Shown here: piece by piece, positions 47,901 through 56,638 of the stretch
How the letters are laid out: every line of letters begins with the position of its first letter
How positions within the stretch are numbered: position 1 is the stretch's first letter
Translations under genes and position numbers: made by a program
Assembly (NCBI RefSeq): GCF_040222955.1
Contig: NZ_JAVKCA010000021.1
Location: forward strand, 62,001-126,000
DNA from: Marinoscillum sp040222955
GTDB lineage: Bacteria > Bacteroidota > Bacteroidia > Cytophagales > Cyclobacteriaceae
Reading direction: 5' to 3'
DNA length: 64,000 nt
Notes under the pieces: model-generated
The model's database searches: none
Seen by the model: only the letters and a program-made list of their open reading frames with translations
What the model was told of the DNA's origin: nothing

Positions 47901-49700
47901 TTTGATTGTGAAGATGTTGGTATAAACGACCTCCTGCTCACAGCTACAGATGCCAATCAAAATATAACTAATCAAACGGTGAGCATTACCATTGCGGACA
48001 CACTCAGCCCGATGGTGGAGGATATTACACTCACACTCTACCTTGATCCGACGGGCAATGCTGCTTTGACGCCTGACCAGCAGATGTCACTGGTATCGGA
48101 CAACTGTGGCCATATGACTACCAACTTCAGTAAAACAACCTTCGATTGTGAAAATGTGGGCTCACAAATGATCACCCTAAACGCGGAAGATCTTAACGGC
48201 AACACCACGGAAGCCCAGCTTCAAGTCATTCTCGTGGACTCCATAGCACCTATTGCTTTACTCAAAACCGCTACAGTTGAGCTGGCAACAAACGGAACAG
48301 GGGAAATAAGCTTTTCGGGGATAGATAACGGCAGCTCAGACAACTGCTCAATAGAGACCATCGCAATGAGCAAGGCGGTATTCACCTGTGATGACCTGGG
48401 TGAAAACGAAATTCAGGTAACACTGCAAGACCCCACCGGGAATGCGACCACAGTCACCACACTGGTAACCGTGACTGACCTGATTGCTCCGGTAGCTCAT
48501 CTTACGGACGTTACCCTAAGTCTGGATGAGCAAGGAACTGCAAGTATTTCAATGGGAGACATTGATGACGGCAGCACTGACAATTGCAGCATTGAAAGCT
48601 TTGTCCTGAGTAAGGAAACATTCACCTGTGATGATTTGGGAGAAAATGAAATCACCGTAACCCTGAAAGACGCCAGCGGGAATGCGACCACAGCTACCAC
48701 ACAAGTAACAGTAACGGACGAGATAGCTCCGGCAGCTCACCTGAAGAACATCACTCTTAGCCTGGGCGATCAGGGCACTATCAACATCTCCAGGGAAGAC
48801 ATTGATGACGGCAGCACCGACAATTGTAGCATTGAAAGCTTTGACCTGAGTAAGGAAACATTCACCTGTGATGATTTGGGAGAAAATGAAATCACAGTAA
48901 CCCTGAAAGACGCCAATGGGAATGCGACCACAGCCACCACACAGGTAACAGTGGCAGACCCGGTGGCTCCGACAGTTCACCTGAAGAACCTTACTCTCAA
49001 CTTAGATGATCAGGGGACTGTCAACATCTCCAGGGAAGATATTGATGACGGCAGCACCGACAATTGCAACATTGAAACCTTTGTCCTGAGTAAGGAAACA
49101 TTTACCTGTGATGATTTAGGAAATAACGAAGTGGTCGTTACCCTCACAGATAAGAGTGGCCACAGTACAGTGAGCAGTGCCTCTGTTACCATTGTAGATC
49201 GCACTGCCCCCACGGCCATTCTTCAGGGTCTCACTATCCAGCTCGATCCTCTGGGTACAGCAAATCTCACCGCTGAAGCGGTAGATAATGGAAGTTCAGA
49301 CAATTGCGGTTTGGATCAGATAAAACTCTCTAAAGAAACTTTCGGATGTGAGGACATTGGCACCCATCAGATCACGGTTACCCTGACTGATGTTTCGGGG
49401 AATGAGACCTCTGAAGTAGTGAATGTAGTAGTTGCGGGAAACTGTGACCCGCTGCATACTGATGATGATTTGGAAATGAACATATGGCCCAATCCGGTGG
49501 ATCGGATCCTGAAAGTATCTCTACGAAAAGACCATATTGGCCATTTGTTGAGGCTTTCAGATGTATCAGGAAAGTCACTGGCTGATTTCCAAATCAGCAA
49601 GGAAAAGATGGAACTTGACATTTCCGAACTGGAGCCGGGAGTATACTTTATCTCTATTCAAGGCAGCATCTCTCAACTCACCAGGTTCATCAAGCAGTAA
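44955..49700 (+). CDS. Giant secreted FG-GAP and 80-residue-repeat protein with T9SS type A sorting tail
   Basis: 1581 residues with a signal peptide (about 1-19, ending FATAQ). Domain order: seven FG-GAP/VCBS repeats (about 35-382; WGDYDxDGDxDLxxxG), a cadherin-like domain (about 383-480), seven more FG-GAP repeats (about 505-835), a second cadherin-like domain (about 837-930), seven 80-residue repeats (about 937-1495; APxxHLxxxTLxL, DDGSTDNCSIE, LSKETFTCDDLG, VTLxDxxGNxT), and a type A sorting domain (about 1503-1581; MNIWPNPVDRILKVSL, LEPGVYFISIQG). It should be exported by T9SS and attached to the surface or released. The calcium-loop motifs DxDGDxD suggest calcium binding. Preceded by a hybrid sensor gene; its stop is one base from the convergent alanine dehydrogenase gene. 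Confidence 0.93.
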   Translation: MKFLVLIGGIFTVLNFATAQTFTKSESISVALTDVGFSNIAWGDYDQDGDQDLVINGISPAGNVCEIYQNDGGTLLPVETEITPFYGGALDWGDFDGDGDLDLLLTGMSDNGPVSSVYRNTDGVFQDLGANLLPLGQTGYSDARWGDYDADGDLDIAMSGSNADFENDARIYRNDNGVFVDTETNLEQIAGTVQWVDYDLDGDLDLFISGDGYFEMEARLYQYEDGAFTDTGIAFTGLTNAYQDWGDYDGDGDADLLLSGQTADLEVVCLIYRNDISDFILIEAPITGTLFGSVQWGDFEGDGDLDILIAGDTTGQGTSIARIYQNDEGVFNVLNQEFPLTYYGEVKWIDYDHDFDLDVLVSGMSYESSAPFSEFWINNTDPNFAPDSLHLSNLEVSLSAGENALIGELSARDANSSDELTFSIIDGPAVSGTFYNAFYISEDKLYARKTFQMWPGTFPVIVQVSDGELTQSDTFHIRIINDMAPNQEFIIDSLNSAHLPDLYFSEADWGDYDGDGDMDLVITGGPEITRIYKNEQGVFIDIEAGLALAGDGPAKWGDYDGDGDLDLALGGASKVYRNDEGTFIDIEADIVEVSSGAMAWGDYDGDGDLDLALSGITVSSVKISKIYRNDHGHFVDTESDLRGVTYGDLAWGDYDNDGDLDLALSGDGQFILYTIIYTNIDNTFTETASLEGLSESALNWGDYDNDGDADLLAVGRNIDLTPRTIIFKNENNTFQEAEVNLPGVGFGHAEWGDYDHDGDLDILLTGETGHSDYLSTVLRNDGNAFFDTQAYFPQITFGVIKWADVDGDSDLDVLVSGVNEISSDFALTQYWINTLNPNRSPVSLSLSHPSITQSAGENAQVGLLSTADADADDLHTYALVSGEGSTHNALFKIQENALIILNAHLAAGEYFIRIQVSDSGGGTFESTFIVAVIDDVPPIIVPAGALFYLDHTGSVTVPAEAIAGSSYDPYSGSISIVLNQTNFDCEDVGINDLLLTATDANQNITNQTVSITIADTLSPMVEDITLTLYLDPTGNAALTPDQQMSLVSDNCGHMTTNFSKTTFDCENVGSQMITLNAEDLNGNTTEAQLQVILVDSIAPIALLKTATVELATNGTGEISFSGIDNGSSDNCSIETIAMSKAVFTCDDLGENEIQVTLQDPTGNATTVTTLVTVTDLIAPVAHLTDVTLSLDEQGTASISMGDIDDGSTDNCSIESFVLSKETFTCDDLGENEITVTLKDASGNATTATTQVTVTDEIAPAAHLKNITLSLGDQGTINISREDIDDGSTDNCSIESFDLSKETFTCDDLGENEITVTLKDANGNATTATTQVTVADPVAPTVHLKNLTLNLDDQGTVNISREDIDDGSTDNCNIETFVLSKETFTCDDLGNNEVVVTLTDKSGHSTVSSASVTIVDRTAPTAILQGLTIQLDPLGTANLTAEAVDNGSSDNCGLDQIKLSKETFGCEDIGTHQITVTLTDVSGNETSEVVNVVVAGNCDPLHTDDDLEMNIWPNPVDRILKVSLRKDHIGHLLRLSDVSGKSLADFQISKEKMELDISELEPGVYFISIQGSISQLTRFIKQ
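47760..49439 (+). repeat. Seven in-frame tandem repeats, exact 240-base period
   Basis: Units start at about 47757-47760, 48000, 48240, 48480, 48720, 48960 and 49200. The fourth to sixth units are almost identical as DNA (compare 48566-48679 with 48806-48919), showing recent duplication or gene conversion; the first two are diverged. Confidence 0.85.
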
Positions 49701-49701
49701 G

Positions 49702-50928
49702 TCAGAACCTGGCCGCCATCAACAGATTCAGGTCTTTATAGCCGAGATTAAACTTGCGGGCCAGGTGAATATTGCAGATGCTCCCGCGATAGGTATAAAC
49801 CCCGCGCATAAACCAGGGGTGGTTGAAGATCATCTCATCCACCCCGCCTGCATCTGCCACATGCAGGAGTATGGGTGTGAAAATATTGGAGATGGCAATG
49901 GAAGCCGTTCGTGATACCCTGGAAGCTATGTTGGGCACACAGTAGTGGATCACGTCGTGTTTCTTAAAAGTTGGTTTCTTGTGGCTGGTCATCTCGCTGG
50001 TCTCAATGCACCCACCCTGATCGATGCTCACATCTATGATTACCGAACCGGGCTTCATCTTAGCGACCATCTCTTCGGTAATCACACACTTATTCCGCCC
50101 CTTTTCGGCACGGATAGCTCCTATCAATACATCGGCCTTACTGATGGCACTCTCCAGTGTGGCATTGTCAATGGTAGAGGTATGAATCTGCTGCCCCAGC
50201 GCATGCTTGATTCGCCTCAGCTTATAGATATGATTGTCAAAAATCTGAATATCCACACCCAGCCCGATAGAAGCTCTGGCTGCATATTCTGCCACAGTGC
50301 CCGCACCGAGGATCACCACCTGAGTTGGCGGTACACCTGTGATACCACCAAGGATCACCCCTTGTCCGCCATTGGTATTGCTCAGTAGTTCAGCCGCGAT
50401 AAGCATCACCGCACTGCCGGCTATTTCACTCATGGCCCGTACCAGCGGAAGCCCCCCTACTTTGTCTTCTATAAATTCGTAGGCAATGGCAGTGATCTTT
50501 TTTGCGTTGAGGGCATGAATATATTCCACTGATTGACGACCGGACTGAAAAGCGGAAATAATCGTAGCGCCATCGTTGAGGTATTCGATCTCCTCCATGG
50601 TTGGAGGCTCCACTTTCAAAATAATATTGGCCTTGAAAACCTCCTTGGCTGAGCTGACTATTTTGGCGCCAGCCTCGCTATACTCCCTGTCTGAATAATG
50701 TGCGGACTTCCCGGCCCCGGCCTCCACCCAGATTTCGTGCCCATTGGCAGCCAGCACTTCTACCGACTCGGGTTTTAAAGTCACCCTGCTTTCCTGCAAC
50801 GAAATCTCCTTGGGTACCCCAATAAACAGTGATTTTGATCCCTTCTTAATCTTTGCAGGTGCCTCCTGTGGGTACATGCTCCGCTCACGGGCTAATTCCG
50901 CAAAACCCGATTTCATTTTATCCGCCAT
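49702..50928 (-). CDS. ald: Alanine dehydrogenase
   Basis: NAD-dependent, reversible deamination of alanine to pyruvate and ammonia. The 408 residues show the AlaDH/PNT N-terminal domain (IGVPKEISLQESRVTLKPESV, YEFIED) and the NAD-binding Rossmann motif VVILGAGTVAEYAARASIGLG. The conserved catalytic-domain stretch is VIIDVSIDQGGCIETS. An N-terminal extension of about 30 residues and a C-terminal tail rich in aromatic residues (HPWFMRGVYTYRG) are usual for the Bacteroidota form. The related transhydrogenase alpha subunit is less likely as no beta subunit gene is nearby. It overlaps tsaE by 11 bases as the last gene of the porX-tsaE-ald operon. Confidence 0.88.
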   Translation of the reverse strand: MADKMKSGFAELARERSMYPQEAPAKIKKGSKSLFIGVPKEISLQESRVTLKPESVEVLAANGHEIWVEAGAGKSAHYSDREYSEAGAKIVSSAKEVFKANIILKVEPPTMEEIEYLNDGATIISAFQSGRQSVEYIHALNAKKITAIAYEFIEDKVGGLPLVRAMSEIAGSAVMLIAAELLSNTNGGQGVILGGITGVPPTQVVILGAGTVAEYAARASIGLGVDIQIFDNHIYKLRRIKHALGQQIHTSTIDNATLESAISKADVLIGAIRAEKGRNKCVITEEMVAKMKPGSVIIDVSIDQGGCIETSEMTSHKKPTFKKHDVIHYCVPNIASRVSRTASIAISNIFTPILLHVADAGGVDEMIFNHPWFMRGVYTYRGSICNIHLARKFNLGYKDLNLLMAARF

Positions 50929-51346
50929 GTGAAGCTATGGTTATTTCACGTCCATTGTCTTCCACTAATTTAATACTTATTTCAAGGTGATTTTCAGGTA
51001 TCAATTCTTTTATCATCTCCGGCCATTCGATCAGACAAATATCTCCTGAGTAAAAGTATTCATCCACCCCAATATCCAGGGCTTCCTGTAGCTTTTCTAT
51101 CCTGTAAAAATCGAAGTGATAAATTGGCGCATCCTCGGTATCCCGGTATTCATTCACAATGGAAAAGGTGGGAGAACTCATGGAATCCTGAACACCAAGG
51201 CGCTCACAGATTACCTTGATCAGGGTGGTTTTTCCTGCCCCCATATCTCCATTGAAACACACGATGCGCTGCTCCGCCAATAGCGGGAGCAGCGCATCGG
51301 CCACTGTATTCAGCGCTCCTTCATCCTGAATTAGAATTGTTTTCAT
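50918..51346 (-). CDS. tsaE: tRNA threonylcarbamoyladenosine biosynthesis ATPase TsaE
   Basis: 142 residues, normal for TsaE. The P-loop is GDMGAGKTTLIKVICERLG, and conserved family motifs are SSPTFSIVNEYR, IYHFDFYRIE and ICLIEWPE. It powers the TsaB-TsaC-TsaD system that makes the universal t6A37 modification in ANN-decoding tRNAs. Its ATG overlaps the stop of porX (ATGA), so translation is coupled. Cytoplasmic and probably essential. Confidence 0.96.
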   Translation of the reverse strand: MKTILIQDEGALNTVADALLPLLAEQRIVCFNGDMGAGKTTLIKVICERLGVQDSMSSPTFSIVNEYRDTEDAPIYHFDFYRIEKLQEALDIGVDEYFYSGDICLIEWPEMIKELIPENHLEISIKLVEDNGREITIASHGG

Positions 51347-52896
51347 TTAGGCTCCAGCTCTACCAAAGGTACGATCATCTCCTCCATGCTCACCCCACCA
51401 TGCTGGAAGGTGTCTTTGTAGAAGTTTACGTAGTAATTGTAATTGTTTGGATAGGCAAAGAAAAAATCTTCACGGGCAAATGCAAAGGCTGTGCTCACGT
51501 TTACTTTAGGCAATCTGAATTCATCCGGATCTCTGGTAAACAGTACCCCTTTCTCTTCAAAGGCCAGATTACGCCCTGCTTTGTACCGCAGGTTGGTATT
51601 GGTATTTCTGTCTCCTACTATTTTGTAGGGTTTTTTTACCCTGATGGTGCCGTGATCCGTGGTGATGACCACCTTCACATCTTTACCAGATAAGTAACGC
51701 AGGAGATCATAGAGTGATGAATGGGAGAACCAAGACTTGGTAATGGAGCGATAGGCCGACTCATCAGGAGCCAACTCACGAATCATCTGCATATCTGTGC
51801 GGGCATGCGACAGCATGTCTACAAAATTGAATACAATGGCATTGAAGTCATTTTTCATCAGGTTTTTGACATTGTCCGTCAGGTTCTTACCATCACTGGC
51901 CTTGATGATCTTGTTATAACTGGCCTTGACATTGAGTCGTTCTTTCTCCAGATTCTTCATCAGTAACTGCTCCTCGTAGAGGTTTTTGCCATCTTCATCA
52001 TCTTCACCCACCCACAGGTCCGGGTGATTTCTGGCGATATCCAGTGGCATCAGCCCGGCAAAGAGCGCATTTCTGGCATATGCTGTGGTGGTAGGCAGTA
52101 TGGAATAGTAGTACTCCTTTCGGGCGATGTTAAACATTTCGGAAATCTCCGGCTCCAGGATCTCCCACTGATCAAACCTGAGATTATCGATCACTATGAG
52201 GAAAACCGGCTTTTCACTTTTCAGTAAAGGAAATACCTTCTTTTTGAGCACCTGATGAGAGAGCAGCGGCCTGTCCACATCCGGATCGGTAATCCAATCC
52301 CGGTAGTTATCCACTATGAAGTCAGAAAACCGCTGATTAGCTTCCGAGCGTTGGGTATTCAGCACTTCCAGCATGCTCTTATCGTCAGTGCTATCTATCT
52401 CCAGATCCCAGTAAACGAGTTTTCTATAAAGGTCAGCCCACCCCTCAAAGTCATCCAGGTCCTGCACAGTCATACTTAACTTCTGAAATTCCTGCTGATA
52501 ACTTTGGTTGGTATGCTCAGAAACGATTCGCTTATTGTCCAGAATCTTCTTGACAGACAGGAGTATTTGATTCGGGTTCAGTGGTTTGATCAGGTAATCG
52601 GCTATTTTCGCACCTATGGCCTCCTCCATGATGTGTTCTTCTTCACTTTTGGTGATCATGACCACTGGCAGGTTGGGGTGTGTGGATTTAATATAGTTCA
52701 GGGTTTCCAGACCGGACATCCCAGGCATATTTTCATCTAAAAAAACCAAATCAAAGGTGTGATGATCAATTTCCTCCAATGCATCCGATCCGCTGTTGAC
52801 CGGGGTGATCTCAAAGCCTTTATTACTTAAAAAAAGGATGTGTGGCTTGAGGAGATCTATTTCATCATCAGCCCATAAAATTCTATATTTCTGCAT
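51343..52896 (-). CDS. porX: PorX: response regulator with PglZ (alkaline phosphatase-type) domain, T9SS regulator
   Basis: 517 residues. The N-terminal receiver domain (about 1-125) has the acidic pair Asp10-Asp11, phosphoacceptor Asp54 (LVFLDENMPGMSG) and Lys of YLIKPLN. A helical linker leads to a PglZ domain (about 205-517) of the alkaline phosphatase superfamily, with metal-site candidates in FLIVIDNLRFDQW, SILPTTTAYARNALFAGL, NFVDMLSHAR and ITTDHGTIRV. In Porphyromonas and Flavobacterium, PorX works with the kinase PorY in control of type IX secretion and has phosphodiesterase activity. Here it starts the porX-tsaE-ald operon; porY is not in the window. Its presence fits the two large T9SS clients nearby. 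Confidence 0.94.
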   Translation of the reverse strand: MQKYRILWADDEIDLLKPHILFLSNKGFEITPVNSGSDALEEIDHHTFDLVFLDENMPGMSGLETLNYIKSTHPNLPVVMITKSEEEHIMEEAIGAKIADYLIKPLNPNQILLSVKKILDNKRIVSEHTNQSYQQEFQKLSMTVQDLDDFEGWADLYRKLVYWDLEIDSTDDKSMLEVLNTQRSEANQRFSDFIVDNYRDWITDPDVDRPLLSHQVLKKKVFPLLKSEKPVFLIVIDNLRFDQWEILEPEISEMFNIARKEYYYSILPTTTAYARNALFAGLMPLDIARNHPDLWVGEDDEDGKNLYEEQLLMKNLEKERLNVKASYNKIIKASDGKNLTDNVKNLMKNDFNAIVFNFVDMLSHARTDMQMIRELAPDESAYRSITKSWFSHSSLYDLLRYLSGKDVKVVITTDHGTIRVKKPYKIVGDRNTNTNLRYKAGRNLAFEEKGVLFTRDPDEFRLPKVNVSTAFAFAREDFFFAYPNNYNYYVNFYKDTFQHGGVSMEEMIVPLVELEPK

Positions 52897-52944
52897 TCAT
52901 CTATTTTTGACGTAAGTGAACAAATATCAAACCGCTTTTTCAAT

Positions 52945-54177
52945 TTGAACAAAAAGAAAATTTTAAACGATCCCGTTTACGGCTTTATCAATATACCTAA
53001 CGAACTGGTCTTTGATATTATTGAACACACATATTTTCAAAGATTACGTAGGATCAAACAACTCGGTCTCACTGACTTTGTTTACCCGGGTGCCTTACAC
53101 ACGAGGTTTCATCATGCCATAGGGGCCACTTATCTGATGCAGAAAACCCTTGACACCCTCCGCAGCAAAGGGGTCATGATCTTTGATGCCGAGTATGAAG
53201 CTGCCCTTGTGGCCATTCTTTTGCACGATGTTGGGCACGGGCCTTTCTCTCATACCCTGGAGTTTAGTTTGTTTAAGGATGTGCAGCATGAGCAAATTTC
53301 TCTTTGGATTTTTGATAAGCTCAACAAAGAATTCGGAGGTCGTTTGGAGTTGGCCAAACAAATTTTCACTGGAAAGTACCATCGGAAATTTCTTCATCAG
53401 CTGGTCTCCAGCCAGTTGGACGTGGACCGGCTGGACTACCTGAAGCGTGACAGCTTTTTCACGGGGGTGTACGAAGGCACCATTGGTGCGGAGCGGATCA
53501 TCAAGATGCTCAATGTGGAAAATGATCAGTTGGTGGTCGAAGAAAAGGGCATTTACAGTATCGAAAATTTTCTCAGTGCCCGCCGGCTGATGTACTGGCA
53601 GGTATACCTCCACAAAACGGCTGTTGCTGCCGAGGCGATGCTCATCTCCTTGATTAAGCGTGCCAAAAAACTCACTCAAAGTGGGAAAGAAATTCCCGCA
53701 ACGCCAGCCTTCAGGATATTCCTCGAGCGCAACATCACACAGCAGGAGTTCTTTGACGACAAGGACCTTTTGGATGTCTTTGCTATGCTGGATGATATGG
53801 ATGTATGGGGTTCCATCAAGATGTGGCAATCACACGGGGATGTGGTGCTGAGTAAACTGAGCAATGACCTGCTCAACCGCAGACTGTTCGGTATTCGCTT
53901 ATCCAATGACAAATTCAGCACGGAGCAAATTGATCATGTCATGCAGCAACTCATCTCCCAGGGCTACTCCGCTCAGGAGGCCAAATATTTCATCCAAAAG
54001 GGCTCCATCAGCAATGCGGCTTATATCGCCAAGGGTGGCAGCATCAATATTTTAATGAAGAGCGGAGAGGTCGTGGATGTGGCGCAGGCCACCGATCTGC
54101 CCAACATTAAAGCCATGAGTAAAATCGTTAAGAAATACTATCTCTGCTTTCCCAAAAACCTATCTTTACCCGTCTGA
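52945..54177 (+). CDS. HD-domain phosphohydrolase (dNTPase/SAMHD1-like)
   Basis: 410 residues starting at a TTG codon (52945). The first in-frame ATG is some 60 codons in, after the conserved family start KKILNDPVYGFINIP, so TTG is the better choice. The HD motif is complete: His of HTRFHHAIGATYLM, the His-Asp pair in ILLHDVGHGPFSHTLE and the later Asp in SQLDVDRLDYLKRDSFFTGV. Related proteins hydrolyse deoxynucleoside triphosphates or other nucleotides. It is the first gene of a tight five-gene run with lpxD, lpxC-fabZ, lpxA and an ABC ATPase, and is divergent from porX with only 48 bases between. Confidence 0.9.
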   Translation: MNKKKILNDPVYGFINIPNELVFDIIEHTYFQRLRRIKQLGLTDFVYPGALHTRFHHAIGATYLMQKTLDTLRSKGVMIFDAEYEAALVAILLHDVGHGPFSHTLEFSLFKDVQHEQISLWIFDKLNKEFGGRLELAKQIFTGKYHRKFLHQLVSSQLDVDRLDYLKRDSFFTGVYEGTIGAERIIKMLNVENDQLVVEEKGIYSIENFLSARRLMYWQVYLHKTAVAAEAMLISLIKRAKKLTQSGKEIPATPAFRIFLERNITQQEFFDDKDLLDVFAMLDDMDVWGSIKMWQSHGDVVLSKLSNDLLNRRLFGIRLSNDKFSTEQIDHVMQQLISQGYSAQEAKYFIQKGSISNAAYIAKGGSINILMKSGEVVDVAQATDLPNIKAMSKIVKKYYLCFPKNLSLPV

Positions 54178-54200
54178 ACGCCAGGTGTAAAACCACACTC

Positions 54201-55247
54201 ATGAACTTAACGGTAGGTCAAATTGCGGAGATATTGAATGGAGAAGTAACCGGTGATCCGAATACCCTCGTCACCAATATTTCGAGTCTGGAAGACGCTC
54301 AGCCAGATTCCGTTTCTTTTTTGGCCAATCCAAAATACCAGCAACACCTTTACCGTACACGGGCAGCAGCGGCCATCGTAAGCGATACCTTCATTCCTAA
54401 ACACGCCCTCAACACCTCGCTCATCAGGGTGAATGACCCTTATCTGAGTTTCACAGCGCTGCAAGCCGAGTATCAGCGACTCTCCATTCTGAAAAAGACC
54501 GGAATAGAATCACCTGCACATATGGGCGCTGGTGTCACCTACTCAGACGGGTTTTATCTGGGTGCCTTTGCCTACATAGGCGACCATGTCACCATCGGAA
54601 AAAATGTAAAAATCTACCCTCAGGTACACATTGGGGATCATTGTAAGATTGGCGATCACACGATCATCTATCCAGGAGCTAAAATTTATGAACGAACGGT
54701 CATTGGAGCTTACTGCAACATTCAGGCGGGTGCAGTCATCGGCTCTCACGGTTTTGGCTTTGCCCCCAGACCCGATGGCTCTTATCAGAACATCCCGCAA
54801 ATGGGGAATGTAAAGCTGGGTGATCACGTGGATATCGGCGCCAATACCACCATCGACTGTGCCACACTGGGCACCACCTACATTGAGGATGGAGTGAAAA
54901 TCGATAACCTGGTGCAGATTGCCCACAATGTGGAAATCGGCAAGGACACGGTGATCGCGGCCCAAACGGGCATTTCAGGTTCGGCCAAAGTGGGCAAACA
55001 CGTGATGATCGGTGGGCAGGTAGGTACTGTAGGACACATTCACATCGCCGATCACACCAAAGTAGGCGCCCGATCCGGGGTTACTAAAAGCACCAAATCT
55101 GATCAAATCCTGTTTGGCGTACCCGCAATGGATCGTCAGGGATACCTGAAATCTTACGCCATTTACAAAAAGCTTCCTGAGGTAATGGTGCGTATTCAGG
55201 AACTTGAGCAAAAAATCCTAAATTTGACCCCCAACAGCCCAAAATGA
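54201..55247 (+). CDS. lpxD: UDP-3-O-acylglucosamine N-acyltransferase LpxD
   Basis: Third step of lipid A synthesis: transfers a 3-hydroxyacyl chain from acyl carrier protein to the free amine. The 348 residues have the N-terminal uridine-binding domain (about 1-100; ISSLEDAQPDSVSFLANPKY) and then the left-handed beta-helix of hexapeptide repeats (VTIGKNVKIYPQVHIGDHCKIG). The catalytic His is expected in the conserved IAHNVEIGKDTVIAAQTGISGS. Length is normal. The stop overlaps the lpxC-fabZ start by four bases. Confidence 0.97.
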   Translation: MNLTVGQIAEILNGEVTGDPNTLVTNISSLEDAQPDSVSFLANPKYQQHLYRTRAAAAIVSDTFIPKHALNTSLIRVNDPYLSFTALQAEYQRLSILKKTGIESPAHMGAGVTYSDGFYLGAFAYIGDHVTIGKNVKIYPQVHIGDHCKIGDHTIIYPGAKIYERTVIGAYCNIQAGAVIGSHGFGFAPRPDGSYQNIPQMGNVKLGDHVDIGANTTIDCATLGTTYIEDGVKIDNLVQIAHNVEIGKDTVIAAQTGISGSAKVGKHVMIGGQVGTVGHIHIADHTKVGARSGVTKSTKSDQILFGVPAMDRQGYLKSYAIYKKLPEVMVRIQELEQKILNLTPNSPK

Positions 55248-56638
55248 AAGTTTACCAGCAGACCATCAGAAAACCAATAACCCTCTCAGGCGTGGGGTTA
55301 CACACAGGTGTGGCGGCAAACATCACCTTCAAACCTGCGCGCCCCAACCACGGCATCAAGTTCCAGCGCACCGACCTCAAAGACCAACCCCTCATAGAAG
55401 CGGATGTCGACTATGTAATCGATGTAAACCGGGGAACCACACTGGAAAAAGATGGAGCAAGGGTTCAAACCATAGAACACGTACTGGCAGCTTTGGTGGG
55501 AATGGAAATAGACAATATTCTGATTCAGCTGGACAGTCAGGAGACGCCTATCATGGACGGAAGCGCCGGCCCTTTTGTAGACGCTTTCCTCAAAGTGGGG
55601 ATCGAAGAGCAAAACGCCCAACGTAACTTTTATGAAATCCCTGAGAGTATCTTCTATCAGGACAAAAGTCTGGGTGTGGAAATAGCCGCACTTCCACTGG
55701 ACGATTACCGCGTGACCGTGATGGTGGACTACAGCTCCAAAGTGCTGGGGAGCCAGCATGCCTCCCTCAATAAGCTTGAAGATTTTCAAAATGACATTGC
55801 CAGGAGCCGTACCTTTTGTTTCCTTCATGAAATAGAAGAACTCTATAAGAATGACCTGATCAAAGGTGGTGACCTCAGCAATGCGGTGGTGGTAGTGGAC
55901 AGAAAAGTGAAACCTGAAGAGGTAGAGAAACTGAGCAAACTCCTGAATAAACCAAAGATTGAGTTTTATGGCGAGGGTATTCTCAATGATGAGAAGCTCC
56001 TCTTTCCAAACGAACCGGCCAGGCATAAACTACTGGATGTACTTGGGGACCTGGCCCTGGTAGGGAGGCCCATCAAAGCACAGATATTGGCAGCCAGGCC
56101 TGGCCACACCACCAACGTGGCCTTTGCCCGGAAGCTGAAAAAGATCATGAGTGAGGCCAGCCATATCCACATTCCTCAGTATGACCCCAAAGTACCGGCT
56201 GTTCTGGACATCAATAAAATCTCCAAAATATTACCCCATCGGTATCCTTTCCTGTTGATAGATAAGATCTTTCATCTGGATGATGAGCAGGTAGCCGGCA
56301 TCAAAAATGTGACCATGAATGAGCCATTCTTCGCTGGTCACTTTCCAGGAAATCCGGTAATGCCCGGTGTACTTCAGGTGGAGGCCATGGCGCAGATCGG
56401 TGGTATACTGGTACTCAATACTGTACCCGACCCTGAAAACTACTGGACTTACTTTTTGGGGATCGAAAACTTCAAATTCAGGAAAATGGTGGTACCCGGA
56501 GATACACTGGTTATGAAACTGGAACTCATGCAGCCCATCAGACGGGGTTTTGCGAAAATGAAGGGTGTGGCTTATGTGGGGAACAACCTGGTCTGTGAAG
56601 GAATTATGACTGCCAGCATAGTAAGAAAAGATGTATGA
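55244..56638 (+). CDS. lpxC/fabZ: Bifunctional UDP-3-O-acyl-GlcNAc deacetylase / 3-hydroxyacyl-ACP dehydratase (LpxC-FabZ fusion)
   Basis: 464 residues, a natural fusion typical of Bacteroidota. The LpxC part (about 1-305) shows RKPITLSGVGLHTGVAA, the zinc ligand His79 in QTIEHVLAALVGMEIDN, MDGSAGPFV, and ARHKLLDVLGDLALVG with the second zinc His. It commits precursors to lipid A. The FabZ part (about 315-464) has the hot-dog fold with LPHRYPFLLIDKI and the catalytic His and Glu of FAGHFPGNPVMPGVLQVEAMAQ, dehydrating 3-hydroxyacyl-ACP in fatty acid synthesis. The fusion joins two competing uses of the same acyl chains in one chain. Overlaps lpxD and lpxA by four bases each. Confidence 0.97.
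   Translation: MKVYQQTIRKPITLSGVGLHTGVAANITFKPARPNHGIKFQRTDLKDQPLIEADVDYVIDVNRGTTLEKDGARVQTIEHVLAALVGMEIDNILIQLDSQETPIMDGSAGPFVDAFLKVGIEEQNAQRNFYEIPESIFYQDKSLGVEIAALPLDDYRVTVMVDYSSKVLGSQHASLNKLEDFQNDIARSRTFCFLHEIEELYKNDLIKGGDLSNAVVVVDRKVKPEEVEKLSKLLNKPKIEFYGEGILNDEKLLFPNEPARHKLLDVLGDLALVGRPIKAQILAARPGHTTNVAFARKLKKIMSEASHIHIPQYDPKVPAVLDINKISKILPHRYPFLLIDKIFHLDDEQVAGIKNVTMNEPFFAGHFPGNPVMPGVLQVEAMAQIGGILVLNTVPDPENYWTYFLGIENFKFRKMVVPGDTLVMKLELMQPIRRGFAKMKGVAYVGNNLVCEGIMTASIVRKDV

Noticed and set aside
47760..49439. Regular 240-base repeats considered as a CRISPR-like or satellite array
   Set aside because: The repeats are in frame, coding and form 80-residue domains; there are no spacers.
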